Assembly (NCBI RefSeq): GCF_036621415.1
Contig: NZ_CP030941.1
Coordinates: 1,610,001-1,674,000 of the forward strand
DNA: 64,000 nucleotides
Direction: 5' to 3'
Source of the DNA: Nitratireductor thuwali
Lineage (GTDB): Bacteria; Pseudomonadota; Alphaproteobacteria; Rhizobiales; Rhizobiaceae
Positions 1 to 12,320 of the stretch are shown piece after piece. Under the pieces are notes generated by a model. The model searched no databases, was not told where the DNA came from, and saw nothing but the letters and a program-made list of their open reading frames with translations. The position numbers and the translations under genes are program-made. Numbering within the stretch: the first letter of the stretch is position 1; the number at the start of each line of letters is the position of its first letter.

Positions 1-51
1 GGGGCGACGCACCGGCGCAAGCCGGTTCATAATCAAAGAGCATCCGCAGCG

Positions 52-1988
52 TTGGATAATAAAGGTTCCACAAACACGACACTCGGCGACGAGCCGCCGC
101 TGGTAGCGGACGGCCGCAGCGGCCCGCCCGATCGCCGCGAGATCTCCGCGCGATGGCTGCTGGGCACGTTTTTGACCGGCGTCACCTCGACCGTTCTCAT
201 GGGTGTCGCGCTCTCGGCCGCCCTCGACGGCCGCGAACAACTGGCCACCCCTCCCGAACTCGTAGGGCTCGGCGAGATGGAGCATGGTTCCGGCGAGGCC
301 GCCAAGACCGCGCGTCTCATCCCCTCGCGCACACTGGCCAAGCCCAGCGACCGCCGGCGCATGGAAGTTTCCACGGTCCTGAAGGAAGGGGACCGCGACG
401 TCGTGCGCACCCTTCCCTTCGTGCATGTCCGCATGGCGCTCGCAGCCGGCCACACCGCCGGCCGGGACTATCCGCCATTCGACCCGCTGACCGTGTTCGC
501 AGAGGACGGCGCCACCGCCCATGCGCAGACCGGCCTCATCTATGGCGCGCGTGTGGAAAGCGAAGTCAGCCTGCGCACCCTCCCCTTCCCCATGAAAAGC
601 GCGTCCTTCGACGAAAACAGCGACCTGTCGGCCGAGGAGGTCGAGGAGGTCGTGCGCAATACCAGCGCGATCCTGACCGACGGCGACGTCCAGGTCGCGG
701 CACTTCACTATGTCGATCCCCAGCGCTTCGGCGGCGATGCGCTGTCCGCCCAGTCGCTGGCCAATTTCGGCGTCCGCATCGTCCAGGAGAACGTATCGGT
801 TGCGCCGATGACGAGGCCGACCGGCCCGTCCGACGGCTTTGCCGAGGACGTCGTCTTTTTCCAGACAGACCAGGACATCGCCGAGGCGCTTGCCGGCTCG
901 GGTTATGACGGAGACGACGCCGCCGACATGGCGGAGGCGATCGCGAAGCTGATGAACAGCAATGCGCTGAAGGCCGGAACGATGCTGCGGGTTGGCGTTC
1001 TGGTCGAGGGAGAGATGAGCCGCATCGTCCGCACCAGCGTCTATGACGGCCGCCAGCACATCCTTACCATCGCCGTCGACGATCGCGGCCAGCACGTGCC
1101 GGCCGAGGAGCCAAACGCGGGCACCGAACTTCTGGCCATGCTCGACAACGAGCCTCAGCCCCCCGCGCGCGCGCCGACCTGCCGCGCACCTATGACGCCA
1201 TCTACAATGCGGCCTATTCTTACGGTCTCAACGAGCGTCTGACCCAGCGGCTGATCAAGCTGCTCGCCGCCGATGTCGACTATCAATCGCGGCTTTCCTC
1301 GTCGGACCGCATAGAGGTGTTCTTCTCGCAGCCGAATGAAGATGGCAGCGCCTCCGAAAATTCGGAGCTGCTTTATGTTTCGGCGGCGTTCGGCGGCAAG
1401 GTCCGCACCTATTACCGGTTCCAGATGCCCGACGGGACGGTCGACTACTTCGACAGCGAAGGGAAAAGATCAAAGCCCTTCCTCTTGCGAAACCCCGTGC
1501 CGAACGGCCGCTTCACCTCCGGCTTCGGCATGCGCCGCCATCCCATCCTCGGCTATTCGCGCATGCATACGGGCGTCGACTGGGGGGCCCCGCGCGGCAC
1601 CCCCATCATCGCACCGGGCGACGGAACGGTGGAAAAGGCCGGATGGGCCGGCGGCTATGGCAGGCAGACGATCATCCGTCACGCCAACGGCTACCGCACC
1701 TCGTACAACCATCAGAGCGCCATTGCCAAGGGCGTGGTTCCCGGCGCGACGGTCCGCCAGGGACAGGTGATCGGCTATGTCGGTTCCACCGGCCAGTCGA
1801 CGGGCAACCATCTGCACTACGAAATGATCGTGAACGACCGCAAGGTCGATCCGATGCGTGTGCGCCTGCCTGAAAGCCGCGCGCTCGAGGGCGAGGCCCT
1901 GGCCGCCTTCGAACGCGAGCGCAAACGCATCGATGAACTGCTCGGCGATTCCTTCGACGCCCCAGTGCCCGTCGCCAGAGCCCAGTAG
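52..1988 (+). pseudogene. M23 (LytM-type) metallopeptidase, interrupted by a frameshift
   Basis: This looks like one membrane-anchored murein endopeptidase of about 645 residues split between two frames. The first frame runs from 52 to about 1165 and has an N-terminal membrane segment near residues 36-56. The second runs from about 1165 to 1988 and holds the LytM domain with both zinc motifs, HTGVD and HLHYE, so the catalytic part is intact. Between them, a C6 run followed by a GC repeat at about 1158-1176 marks where the frame slips by -1. Reading on in the second frame restores sensible sequence (ADLPRTYDAIYNAAYSYG). The TTG at 52 is a nominal start, because the frame is open to the window edge and the true start may lie upstream. 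The cause could be a sequencing error, a real mutation or recoding. Confidence 0.8.
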
Positions 1989-2019
1989 AAGGCCGGGCTC
2001 CCCGCTCCTGCCGGCAAAG

Positions 2020-3528
2020 CTACTCGGCGAACTCGACGGTCACGCCGGGCTTGATCCTTTTGGCCAGTTCCTGCGCATCCCAATTGGTCAGGCGCACGCA
2101 GCCATGGGAGGAGGTCTTGCCGATCTTGGACGGCTCGGGCGTGCCGTGGATGCCGTAGGTGGGTTTCGACAGCGCGATCCAGATCGAGCCCACGGGCCCG
2201 TTCGGGCCCGGCGGGATCGTCAGAACCTTGTCGTTCTCCCCCTGCTTGAAATTGACCTTGGGATTGTAGGTGTATTCAGGATCGAAGGCGATGCGCGCCA
2301 CCTCGTGGGTGCCGATCGGAGAAGGCGTATCGGCCGAGCCGATGGTCGCCGGATAGGCCCCCACCAGACGGCCCCGCTCATCATAGGCGCGCACCTGCTT
2401 GGCCGCCTTGTCGGCGACGATGCGCGCCACCTTGGCGTCGGCCGTCTCCCCTGGATTGACCACCTTGATCCGGGTTCCCGGGCGGCTGAAATCGGCATCG
2501 GGATTGAGAGCAACCAGATATTTCTCATCCATGTGGAACCGCTCGGCGAGCATCTCGCTCACCCGCGTGAAGCCGAGCCGCTCCAGCCTGGCCTTCTCGC
2601 CGTAGTCTTCGGGTACCGACGCGATATAGGGTCCGGCGGCATCCGCCGCCGTGATCGTGTAATCCACAAAGGCGGGACCGCCGGTCCTTTCCAGCTCGGC
2701 CTCGATCCATTCCTTGTCGTAGGTCCTCAGGCGCTGGCCGGTGATCTCCCGATAAGCGCTGATGGCCTTGTTCACATTGTCGCCGGTGCGCCCGTCTATC
2801 ACGCCGGGCGAAGCGCCCGCGCGATCAAGGAGGACCTGGAACTGGGCTACATCCTCGCTGGCGCCGCGCGCCCCCGGAACCGTGACGGCGCGCTCGTCGC
2901 CCGGCAGCGCCGGCCGCAGGTCATCGCCGCCGGTGGGTGGCAGGCCCGTTTCATCCTGGGGGACAGCGGCATAGTCGTCGCGTCCGCTTCCGGGCGGGGC
3001 CAACGGTTCGCGGCGCACATCGCCATCATCCCCCCATTGGCCCGGCTCATCGGCAAAGCCATCGAAATCGTCATAGCCAGGCTCGCGCTCATAGCCGTAA
3101 TCGTCCAACCCCCGATCGCGATAACCGGGGTCGCTATAGCGGGGCCCGCCATAGGGCGGCGGCTCGCGCGCGATGATGGCTTCCCGGTCGCGGCGAAGCC
3201 GCTCCAGGTCCCGCGGGTCGGTGAGATCGTAGCTGCGGCGGCCAAGCTCCCTGTCGCGCGCCGCGCGGCGCGCGGCCGGCGGCGGCTGCAAAGCAGGGCG
3301 CTGCATGACCGGAGGGCGGATTTCGACCACACGCCCCGTCCGCGGATCCACCACCACCTCTCGGCCATACTGGTCGATATAAACGTCGAAATCATAGGCC
3401 TGCGCAAGCTGAACCTGCGCCTGCGGCAGGACCGCTGGCGCATTTGCACGGCTGTCCGTAAACGGCACCGCGCCCGCCTGCGAGGCCATGGCCAGCCCGG
3501 AGAAAAATGGCACCAGATAGCGTGTCAA
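2020..3528 (-). CDS. L,D-transpeptidase, YkuD (ErfK/YbiS) family
   Basis: A periplasmic cross-linking enzyme that makes 3-3 peptide bridges in peptidoglycan or attaches proteins to it. The C-terminal YkuD domain carries the signature HGT followed by SSHGCVRL, with the catalytic Cys near residue 477 of 502. A peptidoglycan-binding-like segment (ASPGVIDGRTGDNV) precedes it, and residues of about 60-190 are rich in Asp, Arg and Tyr and probably disordered. I chose the TTG at 3528 because GGGAG lies six bases upstream and it puts a signal peptide (LVPFFSGLAMASQAGA) at the N terminus. A GTG at 3567 is the alternative. The gene converges with the broken M23 peptidase gene. Confidence 0.9.
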   Translation of the reverse strand: MTRYLVPFFSGLAMASQAGAVPFTDSRANAPAVLPQAQVQLAQAYDFDVYIDQYGREVVVDPRTGRVVEIRPPVMQRPALQPPPAARRAARDRELGRRSYDLTDPRDLERLRRDREAIIAREPPPYGGPRYSDPGYRDRGLDDYGYEREPGYDDFDGFADEPGQWGDDGDVRREPLAPPGSGRDDYAAVPQDETGLPPTGGDDLRPALPGDERAVTVPGARGASEDVAQFQVLLDRAGASPGVIDGRTGDNVNKAISAYREITGQRLRTYDKEWIEAELERTGGPAFVDYTITAADAAGPYIASVPEDYGEKARLERLGFTRVSEMLAERFHMDEKYLVALNPDADFSRPGTRIKVVNPGETADAKVARIVADKAAKQVRAYDERGRLVGAYPATIGSADTPSPIGTHEVARIAFDPEYTYNPKVNFKQGENDKVLTIPPGPNGPVGSIWIALSKPTYGIHGTPEPSKIGKTSSHGCVRLTNWDAQELAKRIKPGVTVEFAE

Positions 3529-3655
3529 TTTCGGCTCCCGATCGATATTGCCCCTGCCGCACCGCACATGCCTGCAAAGCAGTGTTAGCCGTTATGGTAT
3601 GAACCGGGCATGAAAATGGCCGAACGGTCGCCACAGCATCGATCCGCCGTTTCCG

Positions 3656-4018
3656 TTACTCGGCAAAACCCAGCTCCCGTCGCAGCTTTGCGGTCAGTCC
3701 CAGCGCAACGAGACGATGGCTCTCCGTCAGATATTCGCATAGCGCCTGGTCATCCATGGTCTCGTCGGTCTGTCGCTGGATCCATTTCATCCCGCGCGAC
3801 GCCAGATAGGGCGCCGGCCGCAGCCCCGGTTGCTCGCTGAGAATGTCGAAGGCAGCCGGAGAGCATTTGAACGTGACGGCAAGGGCCCCGCCATCGCCCC
3901 AGCCGCCGATAGCAAAGACTTTGCCGCCCACTTTCCAGACATGCGCGCCGCCCCACTGCACCACATGGGTGGCATGGGGCAAGGAGGCGCAGAAGCGGTT
4001 GTACTCGTCGAGCGTCAT
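3656..4018 (-). CDS. MmcQ/YjbR family protein
   Basis: A 120-residue protein of the YjbR/MmcQ family, which adopts a CyaY-like or double-wing DNA-binding fold and has no firmly established function. Family hallmarks visible are a central WKVGGKVFAI strand pair, a lysine-containing FKCSP segment and the tail MKWIQRQTDETMDD followed by a helix. The ATG at 4018 starts the conserved MTLDEYNRFC sequence. A longer reading frame extends upstream into clpB but has no family resemblance. The gene lies 23 bases downstream of clpB on the same strand and may be cotranscribed with it. Confidence 0.85.
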   Translation of the reverse strand: MTLDEYNRFCASLPHATHVVQWGGAHVWKVGGKVFAIGGWGDGGALAVTFKCSPAAFDILSEQPGLRPAPYLASRGMKWIQRQTDETMDDQALCEYLTESHRLVALGLTAKLRRELGFAE

Positions 4019-4041
4019 CCGCGCCTCCCCCGCTGGCGATT

Positions 4042-6660
<2,619 letters not shown>

Positions 6661-6855
6661 ATCTGTCTCCATTTCCGCGCTGACCCGCTTGGCGGCGTCA
6701 GTCACGACCAATGCGACGGGTCCCCGCGACCGAAACGAACCGATCGATTGTGGCAGACCCAACCCGATGTGGATATGGGAACATTGGTCAAAGCGGACAA
6801 GATAGGACGCAAACGAAAGGCGGCGGGCCGAGCCTGCCGCCTCTACAGCATCGTG

Positions 6856-6958
6856 CTACAGCATCGGCCCGAAAATCGGAATCGATTTTCGGAAAGCACG
6901 ATGCGTAGATTCAATGGTTTAGAGCGCCGTGCGTCTTGAAAGACGCACCGCGCTCTAA
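6856..6958. repeat. RIME-like intergenic repeat, copy A
   Basis: About 100 bases with two palindromic modules. One is built around GAAAATCGGAATCGATTTTC, and the other is a hairpin with arms TAGAGCGC and GCGCTCTA enclosing GCGTCTTGAAAGACGC. The same sequence occurs inverted at 30069-30174 with few differences. The modular structure and wording match the rhizobial intergenic mosaic (RIME-like) repeats known from Rhizobiales. It fills most of the gap between the clpB promoter region and the end of the DUF4167 gene. The rest of that 318-base gap shows no gene. Confidence 0.75.
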
Positions 6959-6978
6959 CGTTCAGTCGCAGCAAGGTC

Positions 6979-7704
6979 TCAGCCTTGGGCTACGACTTCC
7001 TCGCTGATGTTTGCTTCGGACGCATCCTTGTTGGCGGTTGCGTCTTGCGAACCGGCCTCGTCGGCCTTCTTGGCACGGGGCCTGCGGGCGCGCTTGGCAG
7101 GCTTGGGCGCCGCCTCGTCGCCGGCGTCCGACGGCGGCGTACCGGCACTTTCCGCCCTGGCGGCGTTTTCGTCTTCGCCTGTCGCGCTGGCTCTGCCCCG
7201 ACCGCGGCCGTTGGACCGGGCGCCGTTGCCCCGGCTTGATTCGCGGTCTTTCAGTGCAACTTCGGCTGGCGTACCCTCGATGACCGGCTGCGGCCCCGAA
7301 CCGTCGCCGGACCGCTGGCGCGGCTGCTCCGGCGTGTGGTCGGAGAAACGATCCTCGCGATCGTCGCGATCCTCGTTGTCCTCGTAATTGTCCTCGCGCA
7401 CATCACGATCGCTGTCGTCACGCGGGTCGCGCATGCTCTGCTGCTGGGCTTGCGCCTGGGCTGCGGCGATGATGCGGTTGTAATGCTCGGCGTGCTGCAG
7501 GTAGTTCTCCGCCATGACCCGGTCGCCCGAGCTATGGGCATCGCGCGCCAGAGTGGTGTATTTGTCGGCAACCTGTTGGGCGGTTCCGCGGATTTTCACG
7601 TCCGGCCCGTTGCTCTCGTAGCTGCGGGTAAGGGGATTGGGTCCCTTGCGGTTGTTGTTGTTACCGCGTCCGCGCATACGCCTGTTCTGCTGTTGTGGCC
7701 TCAT
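6979..7704 (-). CDS. DUF4167 domain-containing protein
   Basis: A 241-residue protein restricted largely to alphaproteobacteria and of unknown function. The DUF4167 domain occupies about residues 1-80, beginning MRPQQQNRRMRGRGNNNN and continuing with the family core QVADKYTTLARDAHSSGD and NYLQHAEHYNRII. The rest is low-complexity: an Asp/Glu/Arg stretch (about 100-125), then Lys/Arg/Ala-rich sequence (RRPRAKKADEAG). The basic, Asn- and Arg-rich start suggests nucleic-acid binding, but that is inference. It lies downstream of prmC in the same direction, with a 319-base gap that could hold its promoter. Confidence 0.9.
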   Translation of the reverse strand: MRPQQQNRRMRGRGNNNNRKGPNPLTRSYESNGPDVKIRGTAQQVADKYTTLARDAHSSGDRVMAENYLQHAEHYNRIIAAAQAQAQQQSMRDPRDDSDRDVREDNYEDNEDRDDREDRFSDHTPEQPRQRSGDGSGPQPVIEGTPAEVALKDRESSRGNGARSNGRGRGRASATGEDENAARAESAGTPPSDAGDEAAPKPAKRARRPRAKKADEAGSQDATANKDASEANISEEVVAQG

Positions 7705-8023
7705 TCCATTCTCTTTGTTTGAGACAGCTGATGATTTGTATTGTGATCAGCGGAGAAAAGCGCGCTAAGGCGCTGCAATTCTCGCAATTACCCCTTGGCG
7801 GTCTACCGCATCCGTAAGGCGGCCGCGAATGCCATCCCGTTCCGCGTCGTGTTCACTTGCCCGATGATCCCCGCACGAAGCATATGCGTCGATAACGCAA
7901 AAAGGCAGTCTGTCCGCGGGAACCGAATCTATGACGGCACTGCCTGCTTCGTCTCATCCGGCAGGCGGAAACTAGCGGCATTGTAAACGCTTGCCAAGTC
8001 TTTTTTCGCGTCCGTCTTTTGCC
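7705..8023. other. Intergenic region upstream of the DUF4167 gene
   Basis: A 319-base gap between prmC and the DUF4167 gene, both on the minus strand. A 63-codon open frame (7795-7986, plus strand) has no ribosome binding site or recognisable sequence and is probably chance. I see no clear terminator or repeat. The region presumably holds the DUF4167 promoter. Confidence 0.4.
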
Positions 8024-8899
8024 TCAACAGGCAACGAACAATATCGCGCGGTCGTGCCCCGCAAGATCGGCCGCGACGCTTGCCGTCCGAAAGCCGCTGG
8101 AAGCGAATACTTCTTTGACGTCAATCGCTTGGCTGCTTCCGACTTCCACGGCTACGGCACCCGCCGCATTGAGATGGCGGCCCGCCTTTGCGGCAATCTT
8201 CCTGTAGGCATCAAGCCCGTCGGCCCCGCCGTGCAATGCGGTGATCGGATCGTGCTTGCGCACTTCCCCGGGAAGATCGTCCATTTCAGCCGTTGCAATA
8301 TAGGGCGGGTTCGACACGATGAGATCGAATGATTCTTCGATTTCGCCGAACCAATCGGACCTTCTGGTCACGAACCGCTCGCTATATCCATTCATATCGG
8401 CATTCGCCCGCGCCGTTGCAAGGGCATGGCCGGAAATATCGGTGCCCACGGCGCGGGCTTCCGGCACCGCGCTCAGGAGCGCCAGCGCGATGGCCCCCGT
8501 TCCGGTCCCCATATCGAGGATGGTGCAGGTCCCTTTGCGGCCGACGGTTTGGCGCAGATGCGGCAGCACCATATCGACCAGCGTTTCCGTGTCCGGCCGG
8601 GGCTCCAGCGTCTCCGGCGACAGCATCAGCTTGAGGCCGTAGAATTCGCGGTAGCCCAATATCCGATGGACCGGCTTGCCCTCTGCCCTCTCCCGCACGG
8701 CGGCAAGAACGGCCTTGGCTTCGTCGTCGGTCACCGCCCGGTCGGGTGATGCGATCAGCTCGGCCTGGCTTGTGCCGGCAAAGTGCTCGACGATAAGCCG
8801 GGCATCGAAGGCGGCTCCCGCTATGCCGGCTTCCCGAAGAATGGTCCTTGCCTGCCGCAGCAAAACGTCCAGCGAGCCGGGCAGGCGCGCCTCACCCAT
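8024..8899 (-). CDS. prmC: Peptide chain release factor N5-glutamine methyltransferase
   Basis: PrmC (HemK) methylates the glutamine of the GGQ motif in release factors 1 and 2, using S-adenosylmethionine. The 291-residue protein has the N-terminal helical substrate-binding region (about 1-90), a SAM-binding glycine motif ([13 protein letters not shown]) and the diagnostic catalytic NPPY motif (IVSNPPYI). Its ATG overlaps the last 8 bases of prfA, so enzyme and substrate are encoded in one translationally coupled unit, as in many bacteria. Confidence 0.96.
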   Translation of the reverse strand: MGEARLPGSLDVLLRQARTILREAGIAGAAFDARLIVEHFAGTSQAELIASPDRAVTDDEAKAVLAAVRERAEGKPVHRILGYREFYGLKLMLSPETLEPRPDTETLVDMVLPHLRQTVGRKGTCTILDMGTGTGAIALALLSAVPEARAVGTDISGHALATARANADMNGYSERFVTRRSDWFGEIEESFDLIVSNPPYIATAEMDDLPGEVRKHDPITALHGGADGLDAYRKIAAKAGRHLNAAGAVAVEVGSSQAIDVKEVFASSGFRTASVAADLAGHDRAILFVAC

Positions 8900-9968
8900 C
8901 GGCCGTCGCCGCCAGCAGCTTGGACTGGTGGTCGGAGATCAGCCCGTCGATCACCTCGTCCAGCTCGCCCTCCAGCACCCGGTCGAGCTTGTAGAGCGTC
9001 AGGTTGATGCGATGATCGGTGACGCGCCCTTGCGGGAAATTGTAGGTGCGGATGCGCTCGGAGCGGTCGCCGGTCCCGACCTGCAGCCGGCGCGCCTCCG
9101 AGCGCTCGTCGTCCGCCCTTGTGCGCTGCGCGTCAAACAGGCGGGCGCGCAGGATCTGCATGGCGCGCGCGCGGTTCTGATGCTGCGACTTCTCGGCCTG
9201 CATCACGACGATACCTGTCGGGATATGGGTGATGCGCACGGCCGAGTCGGTGGTGTTGACGTGCTGTCCGCCCGCGCCGGAGGCGCGCATCGTATCGATG
9301 CGCAGGTCTTCCGTCCTGATATCGACGTCGATCTCCTCCGCCTCCGGCAGCACCGCCACCGTCGCCGCGGACGTGTGGATGCGCCCCTGCGCCTCGGTCG
9401 CCGGCACGCGCTGCACCCGGTGGACGCCCGACTCGAACTTCAGCCGCGAGAACACGCCTCGTCCCGAGACCGTGGCAATGATTTCCTTGTAGCCGCCGGC
9501 CTCGCCCTCGCTGGCCGACACCACCTCGACGCGCCAGCCGCGCTCGGCGGCGTAGCGCTCATACATGCGAAAAAGATCGCCGGCGAAAAGCGCTGCCTCG
9601 TCGCCGCCCGTGCCCGCGCGGATTTCCAGGATGACGTTCTTGTCGTCCGCCTCGTCCTTGGGAAGCAGCAGAAGCTGGAGATCGGCCCGCAGCTTCTCGA
9701 CGCGCTCTTCCACCGTCTCCAGGTCGGCTTCCGCCAGCTCGCGCATTTCCGCGTCGGTCGATTTGTCGGCGAGCATAGCCTCCAGGTCGCGGAGCTCGTC
9801 TTCGGCCTTCCTGAGCGAACGGATCGCGTCCGCAACCTGCTGAAGGTCGGAATATTCGGAGGCAAGCTTCACATATTCGTCCGGCGACGGGCCGGCAGCC
9901 ATCTGCGCCTCGATCATCTCGAAGCGCTTCAGCACCTGGTCCATACGCTCGCGCGGCAATTCGGTCAT
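8892..9968 (-). CDS. prfA: Peptide chain release factor 1
   Basis: RF1 recognises UAA and UAG in the ribosomal A site and triggers peptide release. The 358-residue length is normal. The stop-codon-reading PAT tripeptide is present in RVPATEAQG, and the catalytic GGQ sits in [15 protein letters not shown] near residue 232. The N-terminal helical domain covers about residues 1-100. It lies 13 bases downstream of ptsP and overlaps prmC, giving the order ptsP-prfA-prmC. Confidence 0.97.
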   Translation of the reverse strand: MTELPRERMDQVLKRFEMIEAQMAAGPSPDEYVKLASEYSDLQQVADAIRSLRKAEDELRDLEAMLADKSTDAEMRELAEADLETVEERVEKLRADLQLLLLPKDEADDKNVILEIRAGTGGDEAALFAGDLFRMYERYAAERGWRVEVVSASEGEAGGYKEIIATVSGRGVFSRLKFESGVHRVQRVPATEAQGRIHTSAATVAVLPEAEEIDVDIRTEDLRIDTMRASGAGGQHVNTTDSAVRITHIPTGIVVMQAEKSQHQNRARAMQILRARLFDAQRTRADDERSEARRLQVGTGDRSERIRTYNFPQGRVTDHRINLTLYKLDRVLEGELDEVIDGLISDHQSKLLAATADG

Positions 9969-9981
9969 GGCATGTATTCAG

Positions 9982-12252
9982 TCAAATAGGGATATCGTGT
10001 TCGCTGGCAAATTGCCGAAGCTCAGCGCGGATATCGGTTGTCGCGGCGTTCTTGGCAAGGGCAATCTCCATGCGCTCGCTCAGCGCCTCCAGCGGCAGCT
10101 CGCACAACATGGCCTTTACTGGGCCGACCGAGGCCGGCGCCATGGAGATCGCCCGATAGCCGATGCCAAGAAGCGCCATCGCTGAGATCGGCCGCCCGGC
10201 CAGTTCGCCGCACAGCGTCACGGGCTTGTCCGCTTCCTTGCCGGCTTGGGCGATCTGCCGCAGCAGACGCAGGAACGGCGCGCACAGCGGGTCGAAGCGA
10301 TCGGCAATACGCGTATTGCCGCGGTCGGTCGCCATCACGAACTGAAAGAGGTCGTTCGATCCGACCGAGACGAAGTCCACCGCACTCATCAACTCGTCCA
10401 GTTGCCACAGGAGCGAAGGCACTTCCACCATCGCCCCCAGCTTCAGGCTGGTCGGCAGATGATGGGCGAAGCGGGACAGATGGCGCACCTCACGGTCGAT
10501 GATGTCGCGCGCCCTGGTGATCTCGGAGATTTCCGTCACCATGGGCAGCATCAGCTTCAGCTCGCGCCCGCCCGACGCCTTCAACAGCGCCCGGACCTGC
10601 GTGCGCAGCAGGCCGGGACGATCGAGCGTCAGGCGTATGGCGCGCCAGCCGAGCGCCGGGTTTTCCTCCTGCTGTGCGCCCTTGAAATAGGGCAGCACCT
10701 TGTCGCCCCCGATATCGATCGTGCGGAAGGTGACCGGCTTGCCGTCCGCCGCATCGATCACTTCCCTGTAAAGGCGCTCCTGCGCCTCCACCCGCGGGAA
10801 GGTCGAGGCCACCATGAACTGCAACTCCGTGCGGAACAGCCCGATACCCGCCGCGCCGGACTGCGCGAGCTGCGGCAGATCCACCGCCAGCCCGGCATTC
10901 ATCAGCAATTCGACAGCCACGCCATCCTTGCTGACGGGCGGCCGGTCGCGCAGTTCGCGGTAAAGCTGCTGACGCCGTGCCCGGAACCGCACCTTCTCCG
11001 AATAGGCGGCCTCGATATCGGCCTGCGGGCGCAGATGAACCTGTCCTTCCTCGCCATCCACGATGATCGCGTCGCCATTTTCCGAGAGCGAGACCGCGCC
11101 CTTTACCTGGCCCACCGTCGGCAGGCCGATGGCGCGGGCGACGATCACGATGTGGCTCGTCGGCGCCGCGTCTTCAAGCACCAGGCCGCGCAGCTTCTGC
11201 CTTGGATAATCCAGCAATTCGGCCGCGCCCATATTGCGGGCGACCAGTATGGCGTCCTTCGGCAGCACCTCCGCCAACGCATCCGGGCCCCGTCCCATGA
11301 GCTGCCGCAGCAACCGGTTGGCCAGATCGTCGAAGTCGCTCATGCGCTCGCGCAGATAAGGATCGGTCATGTGCAGCATGCGCGCCCGCATGTCGCTCTG
11401 CACCTTCTCCACCGCTGCCTCTGCCGTCAGCCCGTTCCGTACGGCCTCTTCCAGCCGCCGCACCCAGCCGCGGTCGTTGGCGAACATGCGATAGGCTTCC
11501 AGCACCGCCCGGTGCTCGCCCTCGAACGCGACGTCGCGGCGCGACAGCATGTCGTCGATGGAAAGGCGCAGCGAGCTCAGCGCCACCTCCAGCCGCTCCA
11601 TCTCCTGGTCGCTGTCTTCGTTGAACAGATTGGTGACGACGATGCGCGGCTCGTGCAGGACGACATGACCGAGCCCGACGCCTTCATTGAAGGAAAGCCC
11701 TTCCATGCTGACGGAACGGCGCAGGTCGAGCTCCATGCCGGGGCGCGTCAGCCGTGCCAGGTCGCCCGTGGCGATCATTTCGGCGATGACCATTGCCACC
11801 GTTTCCAGCGCTTCCACCTCGTCGTCGCGATAATGGCGCTTGGTGCGGTTCTGCACGACCAGCACGCCGAGCGTGCGCCCGGCGCGAAGCACCGGCACGC
11901 CGAGGAAGGAATGATAGATCTCCTCGCCCGTTTCCGGCAGATAGGCGAAGGCTGGATGCTTCTGTGCGTCCGACAGGTTGAGCGCCCGTGCGCTTGCCGC
12001 GATGGTGCCGACGAGCCCCTGGCCCAGCCTCAGTTGCGCAAGGTGAACGGAGCCGGGGTTGAGACCCTCGGTCGCATAGAGCTCAAGAAAGGAATCGGCG
12101 CGCAGGATGTAGAGCGAGCAGACCTCGGCCACCATGTTCTGCGCGATTTCGCGCACGATGCGGTCGAGCCGCTCCTGTGGCTCCAGCGCCTCCGCCATCA
12201 TCTCGCGGAGACGCCTCAGTAGAATGCGCGGACCGGCGGCTGTCTCTCGCAT
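9982..12252 (-). CDS. ptsP: Phosphoenolpyruvate-protein phosphotransferase PtsP (nitrogen PTS enzyme I)
   Basis: EI-Ntr transfers phosphate from PEP to NPr, the entry step of the regulatory nitrogen PTS. The 756-residue protein has an N-terminal GAF domain (about 20-160) that in relatives senses glutamine. This is followed by the EI phosphohistidine domain, with the active His in APTSHIVIVARAIGLP, and the PEP-binding barrel containing GIGLFRTE and GSNDLFQF. The ATG at 12252 has GAGGGG just upstream and starts MRETAAGPRILLRRLREMM. A frame opening at 12291 is less likely. The gene follows lysC with a gap of about 70 bases, the usual order in Rhizobiales. Confidence 0.95.
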   Translation of the reverse strand: MRETAAGPRILLRRLREMMAEALEPQERLDRIVREIAQNMVAEVCSLYILRADSFLELYATEGLNPGSVHLAQLRLGQGLVGTIAASARALNLSDAQKHPAFAYLPETGEEIYHSFLGVPVLRAGRTLGVLVVQNRTKRHYRDDEVEALETVAMVIAEMIATGDLARLTRPGMELDLRRSVSMEGLSFNEGVGLGHVVLHEPRIVVTNLFNEDSDQEMERLEVALSSLRLSIDDMLSRRDVAFEGEHRAVLEAYRMFANDRGWVRRLEEAVRNGLTAEAAVEKVQSDMRARMLHMTDPYLRERMSDFDDLANRLLRQLMGRGPDALAEVLPKDAILVARNMGAAELLDYPRQKLRGLVLEDAAPTSHIVIVARAIGLPTVGQVKGAVSLSENGDAIIVDGEEGQVHLRPQADIEAAYSEKVRFRARRQQLYRELRDRPPVSKDGVAVELLMNAGLAVDLPQLAQSGAAGIGLFRTELQFMVASTFPRVEAQERLYREVIDAADGKPVTFRTIDIGGDKVLPYFKGAQQEENPALGWRAIRLTLDRPGLLRTQVRALLKASGGRELKLMLPMVTEISEITRARDIIDREVRHLSRFAHHLPTSLKLGAMVEVPSLLWQLDELMSAVDFVSVGSNDLFQFVMATDRGNTRIADRFDPLCAPFLRLLRQIAQAGKEADKPVTLCGELAGRPISAMALLGIGYRAISMAPASVGPVKAMLCELPLEALSERMEIALAKNAATTDIRAELRQFASEHDIPI

Positions 12253-12320
12253 CGGACCCCTCTTTTTTCTGGTGCCATCCCACGACAGCACTGACAGGCG
12301 GCCGGCGGGAATTGTTCCAG

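Noticed and set aside
1858..3588. 576-codon plus-strand frame across the L,D-transpeptidase gene
   Set aside because: Low-complexity, basic, no domain. The minus strand has the SHGCVR active site and a signal peptide.
6661..6785. Heat-shock (RpoH) promoter for clpB
   Set aside because: TTTGACC and CCATAT elements can be found, but their spacing does not fit the alphaproteobacterial RpoH consensus.
10246..12222. 658-codon frame antisense to ptsP
   Set aside because: Shadow of ptsP, whose phosphohistidine and PEP-binding motifs are clear.
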